Virus record (IMG/VR): IMGVR_UViG_3300042691_018004
Span: 1-38,841 of that record
Reading direction: 5' to 3' (one strand)
DNA from: a virus
DNA length: 38,841 nt
In this document: piece after piece, positions 12,212 to 20,161 of the stretch
Position numbering within the stretch: the first letter of the stretch is position 1
How the letters are laid out: every line of letters starts with the position of its first letter
Notes under the pieces: model-generated
The model's input: the letters and a program-made list of their open reading frames with translations, nothing else
Database searches by the model: none
What the model was told of the DNA's origin: nothing
Program-made: the position numbers and the translations under genes

Positions 12212-13073
12212 GTTGACACGCCACGTCCTCGACTACATGGCGTCCAGACGGGCCGCCGGCGTCTACGGGCAGAAATCGCAACGGGTCGTAGCCCCAAGGC
12301 TGCACGACTTCGCACGCTCACACGGCAACCGGCCCATCCACCACGTCAACACACAGACAGTCGAACGATGGCTGGCCGAGCTCGATCACCGTGGCGTCGC
12401 CCGCAACACGAAAGCGTGTTACCTCGTCAGCGTCCGGGCCTTCTGTGCGTGGATGGTGGACCGCGGGCACCTCGCAGCGAACCCGTGCGACGGCGTGCCA
12501 CCGATCCGCAGGGACCGGCCCGTGCCCCGGGCGCAGTCCACGGCCAACGTCGCCAAGATCATCGACGCCTGCACCGACGACCGCGAACGGGCGATCGTCT
12601 GGCTCATGGTCGGCTGCGGCCTGCGCCGCATGGAAGTGGCCGGGCTCCGCTGGGAGCACTGGGACGACCGGGCCGGGATCATCGAGGTGCGCCACTCCAA
12701 GTTTGGGCGGGAGCGGGTGCTGCCGGTACCCGATGAGGTGGCCGCCGTGCTCGGCCGCCTGCGTGGTGGTGGGATGACGGGGCCGATCATCGAGTCGAAG
12801 CGCGACCCGCACCAGGCGATCAGCGTCGAGCACGTCGGCCGCGTGGTGCGCCGCGTGATGGAGCGGGCCGGGGTCAAGCACCGCCCCTACGACGGGGTGA
12901 GCGGCCACGCCCTGCGCCACACGTGCGCCAGCGACGTACTCGACCGCTCCCACGATCTGCGAGTCGTCCAGGCGATGCTCGGCCACCAGTCGCTCCAGGC
13001 GTCGTCGGTGTACCTGCGGCGTGCCACGCCCGAGCAACTCCGCGAGGCGATGGCCGGGCGCACCTACGCATAG
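12171..13073 (+). CDS. int: tyrosine-family integrase
   Basis: A 300-residue tyrosine recombinase (289 if the GTG at 12204, which has AGGGAG 7 bases upstream, is the true start; the GTG at 12171 has GGAG 6 bases upstream). An N-terminal SAM-like core-binding domain (about 15-105) is followed by the catalytic domain with GLRRMEV (R152), HSKFGRERVLPV (K177), HALRHTC (H246, R249), LGHQS (H272) and VYLRR (nucleophile Y281). It inserts the phage into the host chromosome. It is co-oriented with the repressor 48 bases upstream and likely cotranscribed with it. No attP core or tRNA fragment could be recognised nearby. Confidence 0.95.
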   Translation: MAAPRQRGSSKVFTLTRHVLDYMASRRAAGVYGQKSQRVVAPRLHDFARSHGNRPIHHVNTQTVERWLAELDHRGVARNTKACYLVSVRAFCAWMVDRGHLAANPCDGVPPIRRDRPVPRAQSTANVAKIIDACTDDRERAIVWLMVGCGLRRMEVAGLRWEHWDDRAGIIEVRHSKFGRERVLPVPDEVAAVLGRLRGGGMTGPIIESKRDPHQAISVEHVGRVVRRVMERAGVKHRPYDGVSGHALRHTCASDVLDRSHDLRVVQAMLGHQSLQASSVYLRRATPEQLREAMAGRTYA

Positions 13074-13081
13074 GAACGCGA

Positions 13082-13127
13082 AGAGCCCCCGCCCATGACC
13101 GGGATCGTCCGGCGGGGCGGGGGCTCT
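13082..13127. terminator. bidirectional terminator between integrase and late genes
   Basis: A perfect 12-bp stem (AGAGCCCCCGCC with GGCGGGGGCTCT) with a 22-base loop, immediately after the integrase stop and between convergent transcription units. It is likely to end transcripts from both strands. Confidence 0.75.
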
Positions 13128-13150
13128 GGGGGCGAGGCTCGGGTGGTGCC

Positions 13151-13339
13151 TCAGGCTGCGCGGGTGTAGGTCTTGGGGAGCAGGCCGGGATGGTGGGCGA
13201 GCCACCACGACCCCTCGCAGTCGGTGTGCAGGCTCACGTCGCGTGTCACCTTCGTGCCGTCCGAGAGGATCACGCCGGCGTCGATCCGCACCGAGTCGGC
13301 CCGAGCTGGGATGGGGCTCTTGCAATGCGAGCAGATCAT
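13151..13339 (-). CDS. small zinc-binding-like hypothetical protein
   Basis: A 62-residue protein with MICSHCKSPI at the N-terminus (C3, C6) and LHTDCEG at about residue 40, together forming a possible four-ligand zinc site around a small beta sheet (VRIDAGVILSDGTKVTRDVSLH). The ATG at 13339 has CGGAG 6-7 bases upstream. It is the last gene of the leftward late block, ending 23 bases before the shared terminator. Function unknown. Confidence 0.65.
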   Translation of the reverse strand: MICSHCKSPIPARADSVRIDAGVILSDGTKVTRDVSLHTDCEGSWWLAHHPGLLPKTYTRAA

Positions 13340-13372
13340 CTGTTCTCCGTTCTCGCCGTCACGTACATAGAA

Positions 13373-13618
13373 CTAGTCGTCGTCCATAGCTGAGCTGATC
13401 TTCGTGTAGGCGAAGTCGGCGAGGCCGCGGGTGGCGGCCAGGCTCCCGGCCGTGAACATGCCCAGCCCCTGGTCGCCGTCGGTGTCGATGCAGCCGAAGG
13501 TGATGACCACGTCGGTGAGTAGCACAATCTCGCGCGGGAGGTACTCGGTGCCGGTTAGGGCGGCGTGTATCGCCTCGCGGACCCGGTCCTCGGCCACCTG
13601 GCGGTCGTGGGCGCTCAC
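13373..13618 (-). CDS. hypothetical phage protein
   Basis: An 81-residue protein with a helical N-terminus (AHDRQVAEDRVREAIHAAL) and a beta-rich middle (EIVLLTDVVITFGCIDTDGDQ), ending in an acidic MDDD. It reminds me of small actinophage proteins of unknown function. The GTG at 13618 overlaps the metallophosphoesterase stop as GTGA. No function assigned. Confidence 0.65.
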   Translation of the reverse strand: MSAHDRQVAEDRVREAIHAALTGTEYLPREIVLLTDVVITFGCIDTDGDQGLGMFTAGSLAATRGLADFAYTKISSAMDDD

Positions 13619-14673
13619 CAGCCCTCCGCCTTGCGATCGGCGCAGAAGATCGGCGCCTGGAGCGTGATCCCTCTCTCGGGCGTGGTGAGCCACATCGCCT
13701 GCTGTGGCGGCTCGAAGCCGAAGCCGTTGATGCTCGCGTACTCGTCATAGCCCTTGAGCGAGCCGTTGATCGTGAAGCCAGAGCCCCAGACCAGGGTGTG
13801 CCAGTGGCCGACGACGAGGTGGTCGAAGCGCCGGTCCATCGCCGCCGTCGCGCTCTGCACCTTCTGATGTCGACGCATCACGGGGCCGGTGGCGCCGATC
13901 CAGCCACCGCCACCTCGGGCCGAGTCGCCGTGCTCGAGGCGGTATGTCGTGCCGTAGATCTCGAAGTGGACCTCGGCCGAGTCGGGTATGTCGAAGGTCA
14001 CCCGGTCGTCGTCTCGGAACTCGCGAGCTACGAGCTGGGCGAGGAGCCAATCCCAGTTGTCCTGGGCGCGGCCCTTCGCCCGAGGCTTGCGGGACATGCG
14101 GCCATGGTTCCCGACGACTGCCGGGACGTGGACGCGGCCGAACTCGTCGGCGAGCTGGCCGACGCCGGCCGCGATCATCTCGGACCAGTAGAGCACTGTG
14201 CTCGTGATGGCGGCGTCGTTGCTGGACGTGAGCTCCTCGTGGATCGTGCCGCTCACGCCATCCCCACCCAGGAGGAGGCAGCAGCCGTCGAACTGGACGC
14301 CGGCGAGGTAGTCGCGGCTCACGAGGCAGACCTGATCGAAGTAGCGCTTGAGGCGCTTCGTGGCGATCGTGCGATCGTAGGCGTTGACCCCGTTCATCTC
14401 GGCGGGGTCCACGACCTCATCGAAGTGCATGTCCGAGAGGATCGTCGTCACGGTGGCATGGTGCGCCGACGCCTTGCGCTTCGGCGTGAGCCACCTCGGC
14501 GGCGAGGGATGGAGGTCGGTGATCTGCTCGACCAGGGTGAGCCGGGCGGCGAGCGCCTCGAGCTCGGCCTGGGATGCCTTGAGCGCCTGTCGGGCCGTGT
14601 CCCGCTCTCGGCGCACGTCGGCCAGGCGACGCTCGACCTCGGCGGCGCGCGCCTCCTCGGTGAGATCAGCCAC
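13615..14673 (-). CDS. calcineurin-like metallophosphoesterase
   Basis: A 352-residue protein. The first 50 residues form a charged coiled coil (EEARAAEVERRLADVRRERD and onward). The enzyme domain has LSDMHFDE (D81, H83), LLGGDGVSG, VVGNHGR and, near the C-terminus, HLVVGHWHT, matching the metal-binding motifs DxH, GD, GNH and HxH of calcineurin-like phosphoesterases. Such genes are frequent in actinophage genomes near the lysis or lysogeny region; their substrate is unknown. The GTG start overlaps the upstream stop by 8 bases, and its stop overlaps the next start. Confidence 0.9.
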   Translation of the reverse strand: MADLTEEARAAEVERRLADVRRERDTARQALKASQAELEALAARLTLVEQITDLHPSPPRWLTPKRKASAHHATVTTILSDMHFDEVVDPAEMNGVNAYDRTIATKRLKRYFDQVCLVSRDYLAGVQFDGCCLLLGGDGVSGTIHEELTSSNDAAITSTVLYWSEMIAAGVGQLADEFGRVHVPAVVGNHGRMSRKPRAKGRAQDNWDWLLAQLVAREFRDDDRVTFDIPDSAEVHFEIYGTTYRLEHGDSARGGGGWIGATGPVMRRHQKVQSATAAMDRRFDHLVVGHWHTLVWGSGFTINGSLKGYDEYASINGFGFEPPQQAMWLTTPERGITLQAPIFCADRKAEGW

Positions 14674-14902
14674 AGGAGCACTCGCCTTTGCGGTGGCGGT
14701 TCATCGTGTGGATCTTCGGCGGCTCCCAGCCGCGGGCCACCATCGCCTCACGTAGCGCCGTGGTCTGCACGTCGGAGGCGAGCGCCTCGACGGCCTCGGC
14801 GCGGTGCTCGGGCGACAGGGACTCCAGCAGGAGCCGCATGGTGCAGGGCGGGCCGTTCGGCCTCGCCTGGTACTGTCTCGCTTCTTCGATCAGCGATGAC
14901 AC
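14666..14902 (-). CDS. small HTH-like DNA-binding protein
   Basis: A 78-residue protein: an N-terminal helix SLIEEARQYQARP, then LESLSPEHRAEAVEALAS, and a C-terminal unit TALREAMVARGWEPPKIHTMNRHRKGECSC that resembles the helix-turn-helix of small actinophage proteins ending in HRxGEC. The GTG at 14902 was chosen for the GGTGGAG 5 bases upstream; an ATG at 14929, 5 bases after the previous stop, is a possible longer start. It is coupled to the metallophosphoesterase gene. Role unknown. Confidence 0.65.
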   Translation of the reverse strand: MSSLIEEARQYQARPNGPPCTMRLLLESLSPEHRAEAVEALASDVQTTALREAMVARGWEPPKIHTMNRHRKGECSCG

Positions 14903-14934
14903 GCTGGCTCCACCCTTCGCCGGGGACATGGGCA

Positions 14935-15291
14935 CTAGCTGTTCGGTGGGTCGTCCACCTTCTCGGTGCGGTAGGCCGCCTCGAGGGTCTCGTAGCCGTC
15001 GCACAGGGGCGCGGCGGGAGGTGGGTTGCGCTGGCACAGGGAGTAGCGCTGCTCGGCGCGGTCGATGCGCCGCCGGTCCTCCTGCTGTTCGGCCACGCGC
15101 CGTTGCACCGCGAGGTCCTTCGACAGATCGGAGATGGAGCGGGCCACGAGGCCGAGCGTCAGTGCAAGGGTGAGCACGATCCCGATCAGCGTCCAGACCA
15201 TGCGGGTGGCCCGCGAGTAGCGCACGCGCAGGTCGATCAGCGCCTCAGCTGAGTCGCGCGGCACCAGGGGTAGGTGGTCACTTGCTGCCAT
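14935..15291 (-). CDS. membrane protein with coiled coil
   Basis: A 118-residue protein with one membrane span (about residues 31-51: MVWTLIGIVLTLALTLGLVA) followed by a charged helical segment (ISDLSKDLAVQRRVAEQQED) and two cysteines (about 86 and 97) that could form a disulfide outside the membrane. It overlaps the upstream membrane protein gene by 14 bases. Position in the lysis cluster suggests a holin-related or spanin-like accessory role, not proven by sequence. Confidence 0.65.
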   Translation of the reverse strand: MAASDHLPLVPRDSAEALIDLRVRYSRATRMVWTLIGIVLTLALTLGLVARSISDLSKDLAVQRRVAEQQEDRRRIDRAEQRYSLCQRNPPPAAPLCDGYETLEAAYRTEKVDDPPNS

Positions 15292-15562
15292 GGTGGCGCT
15301 CCAAGAGATCGGCGACGGTGAGGGCCACGCCCTCGGCGACCTTGCGGATCAGATCACCTTCGAGCACCGCGACCCGGGCGCGCAGCTCGGCCAGCTCGTG
15401 CTCGAGGTGCTCGACCTTGGCCGAGCTCGCGGCATAGAGCTCCTTGTAGGTCTCGGCGACGTCCCGGCGTCTGCGGTCGACAAGCGCCGACCAGACGAGC
15501 GCGATAGCGCCGGCGACGACGAGCGCGGTGGTGACGATCTGCCCTGCCCCGACGAGATCCAT
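15278..15562 (-). CDS. membrane protein with coiled coil (possible lysis accessory)
   Basis: A 94-residue protein with one N-terminal membrane segment (about residues 3-26: LVGAGQIVTTALVVAGAIAL) and a long heptad-like coiled coil (AETYKELYAASSAKVEHLEHELAELRARVAVL is the region at 37-67). The ATG at 15562 lies 6 bases after the endolysin stop. An N-terminal anchor plus coiled coil is reminiscent of lysis-cassette accessory proteins, but I cannot assign a family. Confidence 0.65.
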   Translation of the reverse strand: MDLVGAGQIVTTALVVAGAIALVWSALVDRRRRDVAETYKELYAASSAKVEHLEHELAELRARVAVLEGDLIRKVAEGVALTVADLLERHHGSK

Positions 15563-15567
15563 CACGG

Positions 15568-16245
15568 TCAGCTGGCAGACACGAGCCGCTTGAGGCGCTC
15601 GGCGTTCTCGAGGATCACCTGACGCATCGAGCGCCCCTTGACCGCGTAGTCGGCGTGGAGCTCGCGGACCTTCTTGAGGAGCTCGGCCTGTTCGGCATCG
15701 GTGAGTGCCATGAGTGGTCCCTTCGAGGGTGGCTGGTAGGTGAGTAGGTAGGCGATGCGCTGGCGGGCCTGATCCATGTTCACGCCGGCCGGGTCGATCT
15801 TGCGGCCCGGGTCGGTCTCGCGGTGCGCCTTGACGTGCGAGGTGTTGAGCTTGAGGTGCCGCAGGATCGCGGCGGTGCCACGGTCCCAGGCGGCGATCTG
15901 GGCGGCGGGCCAGGTCTCGCCGATCCCGTTGTTGTACGCCTCGATCCCGATCGACTGGTTGCCCCACGTGCCGTAGCCGTTGTGGTTGGACTTCCCCGAG
16001 GCGATCACGACGAAGGTGCCGTCGCGGGTTAGGCCGAGCTGGGAGAGCGGGCCGGGCAGGTCCGGGCGACCGTTGCGCAGTATCGCCGCCATGGTCGCAT
16101 CCGAGGTGCTGCGCCCGGACGCGGTGTGATGCCACACGATGCCGCGCACCTCGGAGAGCGTGCCGCCCGAAGTGCGCCATCCGGGCAGCTCGTCCACCCG
16201 GCACCCGGCGTCTCGCAGCACGTCGGCGAGCCAGGTGAGCCTCAT
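15568..16245 (-). CDS. endolysin, N-acetylmuramoyl-L-alanine amidase
   Basis: A 225-residue amidase_2/PGRP-type endolysin. It has GIVWHHTASG (zinc ligand H39/H40), SIGIEAYNNG, and HVKAHRETDPGRKIDP (H141 and D151) forming the metal site that cuts the amide bond between peptide and muramic acid in the wall. A C-terminal segment (about 180-225, TDAEQAELLKKVRELH and following) is charged and helical and may be a wall-binding or oligomerisation piece. No signal peptide is present, so release depends on a holin. The ATG at 16245 overlaps the preceding small membrane protein stop as ATGA. Confidence 0.93.
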   Translation of the reverse strand: MRLTWLADVLRDAGCRVDELPGWRTSGGTLSEVRGIVWHHTASGRSTSDATMAAILRNGRPDLPGPLSQLGLTRDGTFVVIASGKSNHNGYGTWGNQSIGIEAYNNGIGETWPAAQIAAWDRGTAAILRHLKLNTSHVKAHRETDPGRKIDPAGVNMDQARQRIAYLLTYQPPSKGPLMALTDAEQAELLKKVRELHADYAVKGRSMRQVILENAERLKRLVSAS

Positions 16246-16385
16246 GGCCGCCACCCTTCGGTGAGGTGGCCGGCCCAGCGGACCGGCCGAGTGGCCTCGT
16301 TCCACGCCCAACCGGCCACGATTGCGGCCGTCGCGGTGGCGGCCAGGGCGGCGAGGTGGAGGCGACGTGCTGCGAGCCGCGTCAT
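16242..16385 (-). CDS. 47-residue membrane protein in the lysis cassette
   Basis: A 47-residue open frame between holin and endolysin. It has a basic N-terminus MTRLAARRLHL, one hydrophobic segment (about residues 9-27) and a Trp-containing polar tail. The ATG at 16385 lies 3 bases after the holin stop and its own stop overlaps the endolysin start (ATGA). It could be a second holin or antiholin, or a holin regulator. The tight position supports its reality. Confidence 0.6.
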   Translation of the reverse strand: MTRLAARRLHLAALAATATAAIVAGWAWNEATRPVRWAGHLTEGWRP

Positions 16386-16388
16386 GGC

Positions 16389-16556
16389 TCAGCTCGTCGG
16401 ACGGTTCAGGAAGGCGAGCAGGGTGGAGATGGCACCGGCGACGGCGGCGACCCAGAGGGCGGCCTGCTCCTCGGTGATGAGCCCATAGCCCGCAGCGAGG
16501 GCGATGATCGCCGTCGCGAGCGAGTACACGGCGGAGCGGATCTCGGGTGATGGCAT
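16389..16556 (-). CDS. holin
   Basis: A 55-residue protein with two hydrophobic segments (about residues 9-25 and 32-50: SLATAIIALAAGYGLI and LWVAAVAGAISTLLAFL) linked by a short polar turn TEEQ. This is the profile of small actinophage holins, which form membrane holes that release the endolysin. The ATG at 16556 has AAGGAG 8 bases upstream. It directly precedes the small membrane protein and the amidase gene. Confidence 0.8.
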   Translation of the reverse strand: MPSPEIRSAVYSLATAIIALAAGYGLITEEQAALWVAAVAGAISTLLAFLNRPTS

Positions 16557-16588
16557 GGCGGGGTCTCCTTGTTGGGGATCTTGCGGGC

Positions 16589-19500
16589 TCAGGCGAGGAG
16601 CCAGGTATTCGTCGTGCCGGTGCCGACCTTGAAGGCGGTGAGGCGCTTGCCCTGGGCCTGCGTCGTGGTGGACCCGGTGACCAGGCCGGCAGACGCGGCG
16701 GCGCTGTGAGTGATGGTCCCGGCTCCGAGGTTGAGCACCTCGATGCATGTACCGACTGGGATAGCCGTGGCATTGGCGGGCCATTCCATCGTGGACGCGC
16801 TCGCGTTGCTGCGAGTGATCATCTTGCCCTGATCGGCCAGGACGACGGTGTAAGCGGTGCCGGTCTGTGCGTTCACTACGTGGCGGCGCCCAGCCACCAT
16901 CACGCCCGATCCATCCAGGCCAACAGCGAGCGCACCAGCAGCAGAGCGGGCGAGAAAGGCGTCAGGATCGGCGGTGCCGGACCCGAGCCCGAGCAGCGGG
17001 GTGCCGATGAAGGAACCGAACGACATCGCCGGGTGTGTGTGCGCGTCCGACGGGAACAGCTTCAGTGACGCTACCGAGGCGCTATCCGGCGACACCTCGA
17101 CGCGCCCGTTCGTGCCAGGGTCGAAGGTCGTCGAAGCGTTCACGGTGACCGCGCCGGTGACGGTGCCGCCCGAGGTCTTGAGCCACCCCATGCTGTCGAG
17201 CGCCTCGACCTCGCAGCGGGTGAGAGCCGGGAGCGTGGGCGTCAGGGCCGGGTCGGTCAGGTGTGCGTCGACGGCGAAGCCGTGCATGGTGGAATGCTTG
17301 ACCGAGGCGTCGAGCGGGAGATCCGTTCCGTAGGTGCTCCAGTTGGTGAGCAGCACGCCGTCGAGGTAGACCTTCACGTTCTCGCCGTCCGATACGCACT
17401 CGATGTCGCGCTCGGTATCGTCGGTGTGCGTCATCGCGTGCGTCGCGATGTCGTAGTTCGCGAACTGCTCCGGCGGGTCGCAGATGTAGCCGGCGATCAG
17501 CGCCGGGGCGCCCAGGATCTCAGTCGGCCAGACCCCGAAGCCGAAGCGGGTCGAGCCCGGGGTGACGTGGAGGAGCGGCGTCGCCTCCACGTGGGTCTCT
17601 TCGGTGACGCCGATGTTCCCGGACCAGCGCACGAGCACGCGCGCCGCCCTCGAGCCGGTGTCCCGCCAGGCGCAGCCGATGCCCATGTAGAGCTGGCCGC
17701 CGGTCGGCGGGTCGGCCGAGATCGGGAGCGTGTCGTAGGTGCCCGGCCGGGTCATGGGGTCAGGGATGACCACCTTCCCGCTGAGGATTCCGAGCGGCTC
17801 GAACGAGTCGGGGAACTCGGTACCGCCGTCGACCCACCGGGTGCCGACGGCGTCCAGTGGGCCGTCGGCCCGGTCGAACTCGTCGGTAAAGATCCGCTTG
17901 CCCTGCTGCGACGCGTAGGGACCCTTCTCGGCGAAGGTGTCAGAGGCCCAGGCGCGGTCGCCGTGCGGGTCTGTAGCGGCCGAGTGGGTGGTGATGGCGC
18001 CGGCGGCCTCGTAGGCCGTCGAGTCGGTCGTGGCCGCCGTCCCGAGCCCGAGAGCAGTGCGCCCTGCGGCGGCGTCGGCGAGCGCTAGGAAGGCTCGCCC
18101 GTATGCCGTCGTCGTGAGCGCGGCGATCGCGGTGAGATCGGAGTCGAGCGGTTGAGAGGCGGCGATGGCGGCGGCCTGAGCGCTCGCGGCCGAGCCGGCG
18201 GGGTCGAAGTCGCCCGTTGCGGCCACCGCGGCGCTACCGAGCCCGAGAGCGGTGCGCCCCGCAGCAGCGTCGGCGAGGGCCAAGAACGAGCGGCCGTATG
18301 CCGTCGTCGTGAGCGCGGCGATCGCGGTGAGGTCTGAGTCGAGCGGCTGAGACGCAGCGATCGCCGCGGCCTGAGCGCTCGCGGCCGAGCCGGCCGGGTC
18401 GTAGGCCGTCGAGTCGGTCGTGGCGGCCGTCCCGAGGTTCAGGGCAGCTCGAGCCGCGCTCGGATTGTCGACGCCCGAGAGGTCGTTTACGAGCCCGGTG
18501 GCGAAGTTCTGCGCGGCGGTCTGGGCGGTGGAGGCCGAACCGAGAGCGTCGTAGAGGGCGTCGTGGTCGTGGGCGCCGGCGACCGAGGGATGCATGTCCC
18601 AGACGGTCTTGTCCATCGCGGTCCGCACCGGGGCGTCGCCCAGGCCGCCAGAGCCGCGGATCTGATTGCGGAAGCGCTCGTGACCGACGCCGTCCTCGAA
18701 GCAGTCCCACTCGATCACGCCGATCGTGTTGTTGGCCCACGAGAGCGACGCGCCGGTGGCGAGCGCGAGCTTCGTCTTGCGTAGACCGCGGCAGTTGCGG
18801 AACAGCACTGAGAAGCCCATCGAGGCGGCGTAGTCGCCGGCGGCCGTCGGGCCGAAGGCGATCGTGGCGCTCGCCGGGACGGTGCCCCAGAACTCCACGT
18901 CGTCGAAGTGGATCTTCTGGCCGTTGTCGGTCGGGCTCGCGGCGATGATGCCGCCCTCGGCGTTGTCGAGGTAGGTGCATTGCAGGCGGCCGCCGTTGAC
19001 GATGAGCTTCGAGTAGGGGCCGAGGATCGCGAGCTGGTTGCTGTTCTCGCTCTGCCAGTCCTTCACGAAGAGCGTGTTGTCGGAGGTGAGGCGAAGGTCG
19101 GTGGCGCAGGCGTTGAAGGCGACGTTGTAGAGGCTCAGCGTGGAGGCGGTGCGGATGCCGGCCAGGAAGCCGGTGAAGGTGCAGTCGCGCACCGAGGACC
19201 AGACCGCCTGAGTGTGAGCGTTGCAGTCGATGCCGTAACCGAGCTGGTTCTTGTTTCGGAAGGTGCTGTTCGTGATCCGAAACTCGTCGGTGTTCACGTT
19301 GTCGCCCGAGATGAGCAGGACGGAGCTCACCTCGCCGTAGTCGGTGCCACGCGTCGCCCAGGTGTAGACCCCGGCGTGCATCGAGTCGATGGTGAGGTAG
19401 CGGTTCGCGGACTGGGTGTCCTCGGTGCGGCTCTCGTAGTGCCAGACGGCGCTCGGCTTGGCCGAGTCCTTGCCCTCGATTCGGAAGTTGCGGAAGGTGG

Positions 19501-20161
19501 CGCCGGACGTGTCGCGCAGGCGGAAGATCGGAATCCCGGCGGCGCCGTCCCAGATCACGACCGAGCCGGCGCCGTTCGAGGTTGGGGCGGCGTTGTCGTA
19601 GGTCGGGCTGTTGCCCCATCCGGCGCCCTCGAAGATCACGCCGGAGCGGTAGAGGTCGATCGTGGTCGTTACCCGGTACTGGCCGGGCGGAATGTAGACA
19701 TGAGCGCCGACGACGCCGTATTCGGGCGAGGCCGGGTAGTCGGCGGCGGCCTGGAAGGCGGCGTTGCAGATGGCGACGCCGGTCGGGTCCGCGCCGAAGT
19801 CGTCCACGAGGTTGAGCATCGTGGCGGCGGTGCCCGGATGGGTGTGGCCGAGCTGGGAGTAGCGGGCGTCGCCCCGAGCGTTGTTGAGATACTGGGTATG
19901 GTCGTCGTCGCCGAGCCCGGTGAGCGCACCGTGGTCGCTCGTGCCGCCCCCGCCGGCCGGGGTCGCCCAGGTGTTGTCGCCGCGGAGGTACGTGGTCGCG
20001 TCACGGGTCCCGGTCGCCGTGAGGTCGGTGACGCCGTGGGTGTGCGCGAGCGCCGCGTAGTCGGCGTCGTGGTCGTGCGGGACATCACCCTCGGTCGCGG
20101 CGGCGACGGCGAAGGTCGGCCCGGAGCGGGTCACGGTTCCGGTGATGACGTACTCGGCCAT
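16589..20161 (-). CDS. tail spike/fibre with pectate-lyase-like beta-helix
   Basis: A 1190-residue virion protein. The N-terminal 110 residues have HDHD/THxG repeats typical of fibre attachment regions. At about residue 118 VDDFGADPTG...AAFQAAADYP and VYIPPGQYRVTTTIDL begin a right-handed beta-helix of the pectate-lyase-3 type, running to about residue 490. Next come Ala-rich AGRTALGLG repeats, including two 65-residue units (about 588-717), a lectin-like central domain (TDEFDRADGP to about 980) and a C-terminal region with HTHPAMSFGSF and a final beta-rich tip. It probably binds and may degrade host surface polysaccharide. ATG 20161 overlaps the previous stop as TAATG. Confidence 0.87.
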   Translation of the reverse strand: MAEYVITGTVTRSGPTFAVAAATEGDVPHDHDADYAALAHTHGVTDLTATGTRDATTYLRGDNTWATPAGGGGTSDHGALTGLGDDDHTQYLNNARGDARYSQLGHTHPGTAATMLNLVDDFGADPTGVAICNAAFQAAADYPASPEYGVVGAHVYIPPGQYRVTTTIDLYRSGVIFEGAGWGNSPTYDNAAPTSNGAGSVVIWDGAAGIPIFRLRDTSGATFRNFRIEGKDSAKPSAVWHYESRTEDTQSANRYLTIDSMHAGVYTWATRGTDYGEVSSVLLISGDNVNTDEFRITNSTFRNKNQLGYGIDCNAHTQAVWSSVRDCTFTGFLAGIRTASTLSLYNVAFNACATDLRLTSDNTLFVKDWQSENSNQLAILGPYSKLIVNGGRLQCTYLDNAEGGIIAASPTDNGQKIHFDDVEFWGTVPASATIAFGPTAAGDYAASMGFSVLFRNCRGLRKTKLALATGASLSWANNTIGVIEWDCFEDGVGHERFRNQIRGSGGLGDAPVRTAMDKTVWDMHPSVAGAHDHDALYDALGSASTAQTAAQNFATGLVNDLSGVDNPSAARAALNLGTAATTDSTAYDPAGSAASAQAAAIAASQPLDSDLTAIAALTTTAYGRSFLALADAAAGRTALGLGSAAVAATGDFDPAGSAASAQAAAIAASQPLDSDLTAIAALTTTAYGRAFLALADAAAGRTALGLGTAATTDSTAYEAAGAITTHSAATDPHGDRAWASDTFAEKGPYASQQGKRIFTDEFDRADGPLDAVGTRWVDGGTEFPDSFEPLGILSGKVVIPDPMTRPGTYDTLPISADPPTGGQLYMGIGCAWRDTGSRAARVLVRWSGNIGVTEETHVEATPLLHVTPGSTRFGFGVWPTEILGAPALIAGYICDPPEQFANYDIATHAMTHTDDTERDIECVSDGENVKVYLDGVLLTNWSTYGTDLPLDASVKHSTMHGFAVDAHLTDPALTPTLPALTRCEVEALDSMGWLKTSGGTVTGAVTVNASTTFDPGTNGRVEVSPDSASVASLKLFPSDAHTHPAMSFGSFIGTPLLGLGSGTADPDAFLARSAAGALAVGLDGSGVMVAGRRHVVNAQTGTAYTVVLADQGKMITRSNASASTMEWPANATAIPVGTCIEVLNLGAGTITHSAAASAGLVTGSTTTQAQGKRLTAFKVGTGTTNTWLLA
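18011..18400 (-). repeat. two tandem 195-base repeats in the tail spike gene
   Basis: Two head-to-tail units of 195 bases (18206-18400, then 18011-18205 in gene order), each encoding 65 residues from DPAGSAASAQ to the next DPAG/EAAG. The proteins differ at only a few positions near the unit end (SAAVAATGDF versus TAATTDSTAY). The flanks carry a partial copy of the same motif. Such repeats let fibre length change by recombination. Confidence 0.9.

Noticed and set aside
12123-13150. attP core as a tRNA 3' end near the integrase
   Set aside because: I looked for a T-loop-like GGTTCGAATCC and acceptor-stem sequence around the integrase and repressor and did not find one. The att site remains unassigned.
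13798-15252. Long plus-strand open frame (484 codons) opposite the metallophosphoesterase and lysis accessory genes
   Set aside because: It is a shadow caused by high GC content. Its product is low-complexity Ala/Arg/Gly-rich, with no domain, while the minus strand carries recognisable metallophosphoesterase motifs.
18011-18400. CRISPR array
   Set aside because: The repeats are two head-to-tail coding units of 195 bases with no spacer pattern; they are part of a tail spike.
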